Origin: Oceanicola granulosus HTCC2516
GTDB taxonomy: Bacteria > Pseudomonadota > Alphaproteobacteria > Rhodobacterales > Rhodobacteraceae
DNA: 64,000 nt
Assembly (NCBI RefSeq): GCF_000153305.1
Contig: NZ_CH724108.1
Location: 372,352-436,351 of the forward strand
Reading direction: 5' to 3'
Part shown: positions 33,601 to 45,600 of the stretch, piece after piece
Numbering within the stretch: position 1 is the stretch's first letter
Layout of the letters: each line of letters starts with the position of its first letter
Notes under the pieces: model-generated
The model's input: the letters and a program-made list of their open reading frames with translations, nothing else
The model's database searches: none
Told to the model about the DNA's origin: nothing
Made by a program: the position numbers and the translations under genes

Positions 33601-36600
33601 GGTGGGCAACCTGCAGGGCGGCGACTACACGCTCACCGTCGCGGGCTCCGTCGCCTCGATCCACGGCATCCGGATGGGGACCGACCACGTCACCGCCTTC
33701 ACCGGGCTGGAAGACCTGTCCACCTCCATCGAGGTCTCCTTCACCCGCACCCGCTTCGACCGCGCCACGGGCACGGTCTCCTACGAGGTGCAGCTCACCA
33801 ACACGTCGCCCACCGACATCGTCCTGCCCGCGCTGCTGACGCTCGATCCCCGCCACGGCTACAGCGGCGTGCCGCTGGCGAGCGACGGGCAGACCGACGA
33901 CGGCGTCTGGCTGGTCGACCTGTCCGCCGCGCTGCCCGCCGACGGGCGGCTCGGGGCGGGGGAGTCGACCACCGGCCTGACCGTGGGCATCGCCACGCCC
34001 GACCGGCAGCGCATCCAGTTCTCCACCGGCGTCATCGCCTCCGCGACGCCCAACGCCGCGCCCGAGTTCACCTCCGAGCCGCCGACGACCGCCGAGATCG
34101 GCACGCCGCTGATCGCCACGATGGTCGCCGAGGACCCGGACGGGCAGCCAATCCTCTACGACCTGCTCACCGCCCCGGCCGGCATGTCGATCGACGCGGT
34201 GAGCGGCGTGCTGAGCTGGACCCCGCCCGCCGGCGTCGCCGACACGGTGCCGGTCACCGTGCAGGCCTTCGACAGCCGCGGCGCAGCGGCGCTGCAGCGC
34301 TTCGTGCTGCGCGTCGAGGGCGGCAACGCCGCGCCCGTCTTCGCCGCGCTGCCCGACAGCCTCGAGCTTCGCGAGGGCGAGCTCGTCGAGTTCGACGTGC
34401 TGGTGAGCGACCCGGACGCCGACGACGTGGTGACCTGGCTCGACGACCTGCCGCCCGGCGCCGTCTACGACCCGGCGCTGCGGCGCTTCTCGTGGGTGCC
34501 CGACTACGAGTCGGCCGGCACCTACACCGTCACCCTGCGCGCCAGCGACGGCAGCCGCGAGAGCGCCGCTGCCATCGAAATCCGCGTCGCCGAGGCGGCG
34601 CGGCCGATCCGGCTCGGCCTGCCGTTCCGCACGCTGAACGCCACCGAGGGCGACCGCATCCGCTTCAACCTGCTGGCCGAGGCCGACCCCGGCACGCCGC
34701 TGACCTTCGGCACCTTCAACGCGACGCTGCCCTTCGGTGCGACGCTCAACGCGCTGACCGGCGAGTTCGAGTGGACGCCGGGCTATACGCAGGAGGGCAC
34801 CTACGAGATCCTGTTCGCTCTGTCGGACGGGGAGGGGGTGGCGCTCGAGGCGATGGAAATCACCGTCGCCGCCGGCAACGGCGCGCCGGTCTTCGACCAA
34901 CTCGACGGCTTCCGCGTCTACGAGGGCCAGCGCTTCGCCATCCGCCCCTTCGCCAGCGACCCCGACAACCCGCTCTTCGAGCCGGGCGTGCGGCTCGGCG
35001 ACGGCACCGTGGAGCAGGCGACGGACGTGCCGAAGACCGTCGAGATCGAGCTGCTCTCCGAACTGCCCGAGGGCGCGGAGTGGGACGCCGAGACGTGGGC
35101 GCTGACCTGGATCCCGGGTGCGGGGCAGGCGGGGAGCTACAGCTTCCGCTTCCGCGCCACCGACGACGGCGCCGAGACCGGCGTGCCGCTCAGCGCCGAG
35201 ACGGAGATGGTCCTCGAGGTGCTCGACCTCAATCTCGGCCCGCGGCTCGCGGAGTACGGCAACGTCACGCTGGCGCGCGACGAGGTGCGCGAGATCGCCG
35301 TCGCCACCACCGACCCCGACGGCGACCCGGTGACGCTGCAGCTCATCAACGAGCAGCCGGGCCTGCCGCTACCGGCCTTCATCGGCTTCACCGACAACGG
35401 CGACGGCACCGGCACCATCCGCCTCGCGCCCGGCGTCGGCGACCGGGGCGAGCACGCGGTGACGCTGGTCGCCTTCGACGACGGCGGCGACGAGGGGCAG
35501 GTGCGGGGGGATGCGCGCACCTTCGTGGTCAAGGTCGAGAGCGACAACGAGCCGCCGGCCTTCCTCTACCAGGGGCCGGTCGTGGCGATGGTGGGCGACC
35601 CGCTGGAGGTGGCCATCGACGTGGGCGATCTCGACCAGGACGACCTGACCTTCGGCCCCGTCGCGGGCCTCGGCGCGGGCGCGACGCTGACCGCCGATCC
35701 GCTGATCTACGGCCGGGCCCTGCTGCGCTGGACGCCGACGGCGGCCGACATCGGAAGCTACACCGCGCAGATCAGCGTCACCGACACCGGCAACGACGGG
35801 GTGACGGCACCGGCGACGAGCCAGATCGAGTTCACGGTCGCGGTGCGCGCGGCCAACACCGCGCCGGTGCTCGCGCCGCTCGGCACGCTCGAGGCGACGG
35901 AGGACGAGGCCTTCAGCCACACCTTCGCCGCCACCGACGCCGACGGCGACCCGCTCACCTTCCGCGCCGAGGGCCTGCCCACCGGCGCGGCCTTCGACCG
36001 CCGCACCGGCACCCTGTCATGGCGGCCGACGGCGGCGCAGGCGGGGAGCTACGTGGTCACGATTTCGGCCAGCGACGGGCAGGCGACGTCGAGCGAGGCG
36101 GTGGAGATCGAGGTCGGCCAGGTCAACCGCGCGCCGGTCTTCGTGCCGATGATCACCCAGCTCGGCCGCGACCGGGCCGAGCTGCGCTTCACCCTCGCCG
36201 TCGCCGATCCGGACGGCGACCCGGTGGTGCTCTCGGTGCTCTCGGCGCTGCCCGAGGGCGCGGCCTTCTCGACGGAGCGCGGCGAATTCGCGTGGATCCC
36301 GCAATACGACCAGTCCGGCCAGTACGTGCTGCGCTTCGCGGCGCAGGATCCGCAAGGCCTGCAGGACATCATCGAGGTCATCGTCGACATCGCCGACGTC
36401 AACCGCGCCCCCGAGCTGGAGGTGTCCGACCGGACCTTCCTCATCGGGCAGGAGAAGAGCTTCCAAATCGCCGCGTCCGATCCCGACGGCGACGCGCTGA
36501 GCTTCGAGGCGGTCAACCTGCCGCCCGGCGCGACGGTCGATGCCGCGACGGGCCTCGTCACCTGGACGCCGGGGCCGGGGCAGGAGGGAGATCACTACGT

Positions 36601-39600
36601 CACCTTCATCGCCTCCGACGGCAAGACCACCGACCGGCAGACCATCGTCATGCGCGCCTCGCTCGAGCCGCAGCCGCCGAGCGTGCGCATCGAGCTGACG
36701 CCGAGCTTCCCGGCGGTGCCCGGTCAGCCGGTGCTGGTGCAGGTCGTCGCCGACAGCCTCGCCGACATCGACAGCGTCGCGCTCTACGTCGACGGCGCGG
36801 AGGTGACGCTCGACGCGCGGGGGCGGGCGACGATCACGCCCGACGATCCGGGCAAGATGGCCCTGCGCGCCGTGGCGCTCGACGCCGACGGGGTGACGGG
36901 CGAGGCGGAGCTGCCGCTCAAGGTGCGCGACCCGGCCGACCGCAGCGCGCCCGTGGTGCTGCTCGACCCGCTGCTCGGCCTCGGCGCGCTGAGCGGCGTG
37001 CGCGGGATCGAAGGGGTGATCTCCGACAGCAACCTCGACAGCTGGCGCCTCGAGCTGCTCGCCGCCGACCGCCAGACCGTGCTCGGCGTGCTGGGCGAGG
37101 GGGAGAGCGCGACCTCGGGCACGCTCGGCGAGCTCGACACCCGCCTGCTGCAGAACGGCCTCTACGCGCTGCGCGTCATCGCCACCGACATCGGCGGGCG
37201 CAACGTCCGCGAAACGGTGGACATCGAGATCAACGGACCCTCCAAGACCCTCCGCCACGTCGAGGCCGAGACCGACGTGACCGTGACGCTCGGCGGCGTC
37301 GAGTTCGCGCTGACCCGGCGCTACGACAACCTCGCGCCCGGCGGGGCCTTCGGGCTCTGGTCGGCCGGGTTCGAGACCGACATGGTCGTGCAGGCCGCGC
37401 AGACCGGCCGCGAGGGGCTGGGCAGCTACGCGGCGCTGGAGCAGGGCGCGCGGCTCTACCTGACCGCGCCCGACGGCAGCCGGCTCGGCTTCACCTTCAC
37501 GCCGGTGCGCGAGAGCGTGGGCGAGCTGACCTTCTTCGTGCCGCGCTGGGTGCCCGACGCGGGGCAGGGCGACTGGAGCCTGCGCTCCGCCGAGACCTTC
37601 CTGCGCCGGGCCGGGGGCAAGTACTTCACCGTCGACGGCGCGCTGCCCTACAACGTGCGTGACCCGCTGATCGGCGGCGCGCAGCCGTTCGTGCTGTCGG
37701 GGCCGGACGGGCGCGACTTCATCCTGTCGTCCGCGGGCCGCGTGACGGAGATCCGCGCGGGCGGCCAGCGGCTGTTCGTCGGCGACAGCGGCGTCACCGC
37801 GACCAACGGCGACACCCTCGCCTTCCTGCGCGACGCGGCGGGCCACGTTACCCGCGCCACAACCCCCGACGGGCGCGCCTTCGTCTACAGCTACGACCCG
37901 CTCGGCCGGCTCACCTCGATGCGCGCCCTCGAGGACGGCAGCGGCCAGCGCTACGGCTACGATGGCACCCTGCTGACGCTGGCGAGCGACATCGGCGGCG
38001 GCGGGCGGGCCATCGACTACAGCGGCGGCAACCTGCCGGTGATGCCGGTTGCGGAAGATCTCGGCGGGCTCGCGCAGGTCACCGGCCGCACCGTCGCCAG
38101 CCCGGCGGGCTTGGCGGGCTACACCACCGTCGTGCGCGCCAGCGAGATCGCCGGCGCGGCGGGCGGGCGGCTGATCCTGCGCATCGCCACCGCCGAGCGC
38201 GACGCGCGCATCGCCCTCTCCGGCGCCGAGCTGCTGTCGCTCGAGCGGACCGACGCGGGCGCGGTGGCGCTCTTTTCGGTGAGGGTGCCGGGGCTGAAGC
38301 TGATCGAGATCGAGACCGACGCGGCGGCCGGCGCAGGCACCGACTTCACCGTCTCCGTCGCGGGCGATCTCGACCTCGACGGCGATGTCGACGGCACCGA
38401 CAGCGCCGCCCTCACCGCCGCTGCGGCGGGCGGCGACATCACCGGCGACGGCCTCGTCGACAGCGACGACCGGGGCGTGCTCAACGTCAACTTCGGCATC
38501 ACCCGCAACGCCGCGCCGGTGGTGGCGACGAGCCTGCCGGAGGTGTTCACCCACGAGGAGCTGCCGGTCTACGTGGCGCTCGACGATATCGTCTCCGACG
38601 CCGAGGGCGACCGCGTCTTCTTCCGCGTCGTCTCGAGCGAGAACGTCACCGCGAGCTTCACCGCCGACGGCGAACGGCTGCGGCTGACGCCGGCCGACGA
38701 CTTCGCCGGCATCGCCGAGATCACGCTGATCGCCGACGACGGCTTCACGTCGACCGCGCCGATCACCCTCGAGGTGGAGGTCTCCGACGCGCCGCTGCTG
38801 TCGCTCGATTTCGCCAGCCGCGATCTCTACTTCACCGAGGGCGGCGAGGTGGCGCGGGTCCACGTGATCGGCCAGTTCGCGGACCAGGCCGACGTGGTGC
38901 TGCCGCTCGACTACGTCAACGCCGAGGTGCTCGACGGCGACGTCGCGAGCCTGTCGCGCAGCGGCATCCTGACGGCTAAGTCCGATGGCACGACCGCGCT
39001 GGTGGTGCGCCGCGACGGCATCGCGGCGGCGACGGTGCTGGGGGTGGGGCTGGTCTACGAGGGCCAGAAGGTCTCGTCGCTGATCTACGGCATCGACGCC
39101 TATCCCGACGAGGTGACGCTGCTGGCCGAGGGCGGCGAGCGGCAGATCGTCGTCACCGTGGGGGAGGACCGCACCGAGCCGTTCCACCTGCAGGCCGCGT
39201 CGAACGGCACGATCTACGTCGCGGCCGACGAGAGCGTCGTCACCGTCACCGACGACGGGCTGATCCGCGCGGTGGGCGAGGGGCGCACCACCGTCACCGC
39301 GATCTACGGCTACGGCGAGGAGACGCTCGACGTGCGGGTCGCCGCGCCGATCGAGGGCGACAGCGGCAGCATCGGCAGCGAGGGCGGCGCGATCCGCAAC
39401 AGTGATGGCATCACCGCCGCCTTCGGCCCGGGCCAGCTCCCCGACGGGGCGACGGTCAGCGTCACGCAGCTCGACGAGGCCGACCTCGCCGAGCCGGTGC
39501 CCGAGCAGTTCGACTTCCTCGCCGGGGTGCAGCTCGACGTCTCCAGCCCCATCGACGGGCCGATCCAGCTCGCCGCGCCGGTGGCGGGCGCCGAGGCGGG

Positions 39601-42600
39601 CGACGAGGTGGTGTTCTTCGCGCTCATGGACCACAGCGAGGTGACGCAGGGCGAGATCGGCCTGCTCTGGACGCTGGTCGACAGCGGCGTCGTCGGGGCC
39701 GACGGCATGGCGCGCACCGCGTCGCCGCCGTTCCCGGGGCTCAGCGAGCGCGGCAGCATCATCGTGGCGCGGGCGAACCAGAAGCTCGACCTGACCGGCA
39801 TCCGCCTCGACCGGGCGATCAAGTCGGGGCTCATCGCGGTCGCCGGGGTCGGTTTCGGCGTCGCCGTCGCCACGGCGTTCCCGTCGCCGGTCGGCGTTGC
39901 CGTCGGCGCCGGCATCGCCGCCGCCGCGATCGGCTACAGCGCCTACCTCTACCTCTCCGATATCCGCCTCAACGAGATCGACGTCTACGCCGAGTGGGCC
40001 GGGAAGTATTCCAAGGACACCATCGCCATCAAGCGCGAGGACGTCGGCAAGCCCATCGACATCACCAGCCGGATCACCGACCCGACCCCGGACACGCCGA
40101 GCACCCAGCCGCTCGTCACCAAGGCCGCCGCCGCCGCGGGCTCGACCGGCGAGGTGCCGAGCCTGCTGATCCGGGTCGACAACGCGCTCAACCCGGAGGG
40201 CTTCGGCTCGGAGGTGGAACACCTGCGCGTGGTCTTCCAGATGGGCAATTACGAGCGGGTGATCTACGGCACGGACTTCCTCGCCACGGCCAAGCAGGGC
40301 ACCACCGCCGAATTCACCATCGAGCTGCCCGAGGACATCCTGGTCAGCAAGGCGCTGATCTTCGTCGACCGCCCCTACGCCACCAACAGCTACACCTCCG
40401 CCGGCGAATGGCTGAGCCCGCAGCATCTGCGCTCGCAGTCCTTCACCGTCGCCAACACCGCCGGTTACGGGGTGATCGGCGGGCAGGACGACGACTACAA
40501 CCCGATCGTCGAGCTGTTCAACATCCTGCCCGCCGGCGTCACCTCGGGCGAGCAGAACATCACCCGCTCGATCCCGCTGATGGACGGCAACACGCCGCTG
40601 CGGGGCTGGGTCATCGACGCCGAGATGGCGCAGGACCTCTCCGCCGCCTTCGTGGCGACGCAGTACGGCATCGCGATCATCGACATGCTGCGGCTCGAGC
40701 AGTTCGACACCGATGCCGCCACCGACGGCAAACAGCTCATCAAGATCCCCGATGCTGGACGTATCCAGCACATCAAGCTCGATCCGAAGGGGCGCTTCCT
40801 CTACGTGGCCGGGCTGGGCAAGATCTTCACCATCGACCTGCGCCCCGGCTCGTCGACCTACCTCAAGCAGATGCCCGCGGTGACGCTCGATATCCCCGAA
40901 GAGGCGCGCGAGCGGATGGGCGGGCAGATCAACGACATCGAGCTGAACGCCGACGGCACGCTGCTGTACGTGGCAGTCCCCTATGGCGGCATGTTCGGCC
41001 GCGACGGCTTCGCGCGCGGGCCTGGGATCGAGGGCAAGATCCACGTCATCAACGTCAACCAGGAGCACCGGCCCGAGGGCGGCCAGGCTGGCGGCAAGCA
41101 CGCGTACTACCAGGACTTCTACCAGTTCAAGGCCGGCGTCGATCCCTACGACATCGCCGCAACCGACGACGCCAACCGCCTCGTTTCCGTCGCGCGCGGC
41201 GAGCGCCGGCAGGGCTTCTACAGGATCGTGGCCAGCGGGTCGACCCCGGACGACTTCGAGGCCGAGGCCGAGCCGATGCGCAGCCCCGGCGACGGGCGCA
41301 GGGCGCTCCAGCTCAACGAGGGCGGCATCGGCGTGCGCTACGTGCCCTGGGTGCTGCCCTGGCCCACGGGGGCGGTGGTGGACCTGTCCTACTACGAGAA
41401 GATCTCGTCGCAGTACTACGACCTCGACATCAACCACCCCAGCGCTGTGGCGGTGACGCCCGACGGCGGCTACGCCTTCGTCGCCGACTACCACCTGTCG
41501 CGCTACCTCACGATGCCCGCCGAGCTCGCCTACGAGATCGAGCTGCGCCATGCGCTCGGCTCCAAGGTCGGCCTGATCCGCAATCCGTTCGAGTTCAGCC
41601 TCGAGACCTGGCGCGAGTCCGAGATCTCGGGCAACCATTTCGAGCGGGCGCGGCTCGAGAGCGTCTCGAGCCCGGTGCCGATGCAGTTCATCCGCGAGCT
41701 CGAGATGTCTCCGTCCGGCGACAGGCTCTATGCCGGCTACCGGGGCGCCGGCGTCATCGTCAACTTCGACGTCAACAACTGGGCGGTGAAGTCGTTCAAC
41801 CGCCCCGACAACCGCACCACGCCGATCGACCGCCTCAAGTCCCGTGAGATCGACAACAGCCTCGAGCTCTACGGCGACCCGATCGACGTGCGCCGCCACT
41901 CGCTCGGCCTCGCGGTGCAGGTTGTCACGGGGCTGGAGCTGCGCAGCCCGACCGGCCCAATCCAGGTGCACGGCGACGAACCCGAGGAGCTGGTGCTCGA
42001 GGCATGGCTCGACACCGAGAAGTCGGGCCTGAAGCGGTGGCGCGGCGACTTCTACGTTTCCGGACTGCTGCCGGGGCAGGGGCTGTTCCCGACCGATCCC
42101 AAGCGCCCCCGCGCCGACCTGATCGGCTCGCTGGCGACGCTGGTGGAGAAGGCAGGCGCGGCCATCAAGGGCGAGGAATACCAGGCGCCCGACGCCAACC
42201 CGCACCGGATCGTCGATACCCGCAAGGCTTCGGAGAAGGTGAAGCTGATCTCGGGCTACGAGTACCTGCTCCAGTCGGACGGCACGATCAAGCGGGGCGC
42301 GGCGATCACGCCCGAAGACCCCGAGGACAAGCCGCAAGACCTTCTGCGGCTGCGCATCGATCCCAAGATCGCCGGCCTGCTCACCGGCGGGCAGACGTTC
42401 TTCTGGGGTGTCGAGACCACCGCGATGTCGGGCTTCAGCGCGAAGGGCTCGACCTCGTTCCAGACCCTAGCCGCGCCGACGACGACGCCGTTCAGCTCGG
42501 TGACGGTGCTGACGCACGGGATGCTCATCAACCCGATGCCCGACTACGGAAACACCGCGCTCGACGAGGAGGCGCTGTCGGACTGGCTCGCCTACGCCGA

Positions 42601-45600
42601 GACCATCGCGGCAGCGAAGGACAAGGGCGTCATCCTCGTCTACAACCGCCAGACCGGCCTGTTCCACGACTACGATCCGCAGTTGTCGCGCGGCAAGCGG
42701 ATCAGCACGAGCGCGTTCGACATCACGTCGCTCGACCCCGGCAGCGCCGTCACCATCGTCAGCGACTGGGCCCGCGAGAGCGACATCACCGATACCGGTT
42801 TCGCCGAGGCGGCGGCGGATACGCTCTTCGCCGCACTCGTCCACCTCAACCGCAGCAGCGGCAACGACCTGTTCAAGAGCCCGCTGCACTTCATCGGCCA
42901 CGGCCGCGGCGCGGTCGTCAACTCGGAGATCATCCAGCGCCTCGGCCTGAACTTCACGGCCGACATGGACATCCAGATGACCACCCTCGACCCGCACGAT
43001 TTCGGGCAGAGCTCGCTCGATTTCCCGGTCGTGGACATCATTACCGCCTACATCCAGCTCGCCAAGAACACGGCGACGGTGACGGGCCTCTTCTACCCGC
43101 CCGCGCTCGCGGTGGTGCAGCCGCTCGACAAGGCCGAGAAGGCGATCGGCAAGATGGGCGACCTGGTGAAGTTCCTCGGGCTGAACCTGACGCCGATCGC
43201 TTGGGGCGACTTCAAGGACCCCAACGTGTTCGTCTGGGACAACGTCGACTTCGCCGACAACTACTTCCAGAACAGCGTCGCCGACGCCAAGGACATCAAG
43301 AAGTCCACGGGGCTGCTGGATGCCGCCGGTGATGCGATTTCCAACCGCGTCAGCAAGATCATCGCCAAGTACAGCCAGGAGTTCACCCAAAACGGCCGCT
43401 CGCTGATCGACATGAAGGACAGCGCCGAGCCGGTCCCGAAGGTGATCGGCCAGCCCAACATCGAGCTCGACTTCACCGGCGCCAAGATCCCCGGCTTCGT
43501 GGATTCCGACCTCCTGGCCTCGCCGCACGACCGGGTCGTGACCTGGTACCTCGGCACCGCCGACCTCAACAGCCTCGACCTCAACGGCGAGATCGTCTGG
43601 CGCAGCGAGGGCGACGCCCGCACCGTCGTCGGCGCCTCGAGCGGGGTGAAGTCCTACCACTACATCACCCGCATCTTCGCCGAATTGTATACCGAGCAGC
43701 CCTGGTACGGCACCAGCTCCGACATCCTCAGCGCCGGCGCGGTGCGGGCGGACTACTTCAAGGGCTACTTCAAGCGCCCCAACGAGGATCGCATCAAGTG
43801 GCGCGGCAGCGACGGCTACACGATCACCGAGGCGGTCGGGTCGGGCTACTACTTCTCCGCCACCGGCGGCGGTGCCGATATCCGCCCCAAGCCGCTCAGC
43901 CCGGCGCGCACGCCCGTCAGCTTCGACAACACCGCCGTCGGCTACCGCAAGCCCGAGAAGAACGAGACGCCGAAGGTTACCGCGCCCTATCCGACGGTCT
44001 TCAACGGCGACTTCGAGCACGGCACCAAGATGTCGGGCCTCGAATACCTCAAGTGGCTGCTCAGCGTCCTCTACAACGTCGCCGACACCGGGAAGATGGT
44101 CCAGGACGGCCAGTACGAGGGCAAGGACGGCAAGCCGGAATACGGCATCAAGGCGCTGCTCAAGAACCTCTCCATCCCCAACCTGTCGCCCGAGCTCGGC
44201 CGCTTCCCGCTGCACTACGACCTGCCCGGCTGGTCCATGCACGGCGGCACCGGCAGCGCCGCGGGCGTGCCCGGTGACGACGAGGGCACCTCCTACACGC
44301 TGCGCCTGTTCGACAACATCCTGCCGATCTTCGAGGGCCCGATCGACATCACCGGCTGGTTCGTCTTCAACAAGAACATCGTCAAGGAGATCGTCGACGT
44401 CCTGAAGCTCGTCCTTCGGCCGATGCTGAAGAACCTCGCCGACAAGGCCATCGAGGCCTTCGTCAAGGAGCGCCGCGTCCGGCTGGCCCAGCAGGAGAAC
44501 CCGGAATTCGTCGCCGAGGAGCGCCAGGCCTTCATGGATCTCAACGGCCTGAGCGAGAAGACGATCGACGGCAAGAAGGTCGTCGTCGACAAGGATGGCA
44601 ACAAGAAGATGGAGGTGGCGGAGCTCGACACGGTCGCCAACTACATCATCAAGAGCCTGAACTCTCTGTCGATCTACAACACGCTCTGGGATTTCATGGT
44701 CAAGACGATCGTCGAGGCGAAGTTCCTCGACCCGGTGAAGGAGCCGCCCAACCTCAAGAAGATCGGCGAGGAGACCAAGAAAGGCAGTCCCGAGCGGAAC
44801 AAGGCGCTCAACGATGTGGCGGACTGGATGTTCGACACGCTGACCAAGGGGCTCGCGCACCTCATCGACAAGGCCGTCACCGGCACGCCGGTCAACGATG
44901 CCATCGGCGGCAAAGACTACGCGATGTTCATGGGCGGCGGCACGTTTATCAAGAACCTGATCGGCCTGATGTTCCCCGACTTCGAGAGCTCCTACTTCGG
45001 ACAGGACGAGGACGGCTCGCCCCGCTCGCTCGAGGACCTGTTCCAGGATGCGTTCGACGAGTTCGCCCAGCTCGACAGGCTGACCCACAACCGCCTCTTC
45101 ATCCCGCCGAACATGAGCCACCTGGAGGTCGAGGCGATCATCCCGCTGTCGTTCGCCGACAGCAACGCCCTCCAGGTCACCTTCACCCCGCTCGACGGCG
45201 GCGCAGCCAAGAGCGAGCTCGTGATGATCGGCCGGCAGGCCTTCTCGAAGCAGAAGCTGCGGTTCACCGTGCCGCCGACCTTCAAGGGACAGGTTGTCAG
45301 CCTCACCATCGAGCAGGTCGACCCGGAGCCCTTCTCCGATCTCGCCAACGATCCCGCCATCGGCCTGCTCGAGCGGACCGGCTACGTGCTCGCCGAGCTC
45401 GGCGACGACATCTTCGGCGCGCTCAGCTCGTTCATGTTCCTCGACAACATCAAGCTCGTTGGTCCCTCCAACCAGACCGCCGCCGAGACCGGCGCGGGCG
45501 CGGAGGCGATCAGCCTCGCCGAGGCGCGGGCGATGGGCGAGACGGCGGCGGGGATCTGGGCCGACAGCGGGCTGCTGGCCGATCCGGAGTTCGAGCGCAT

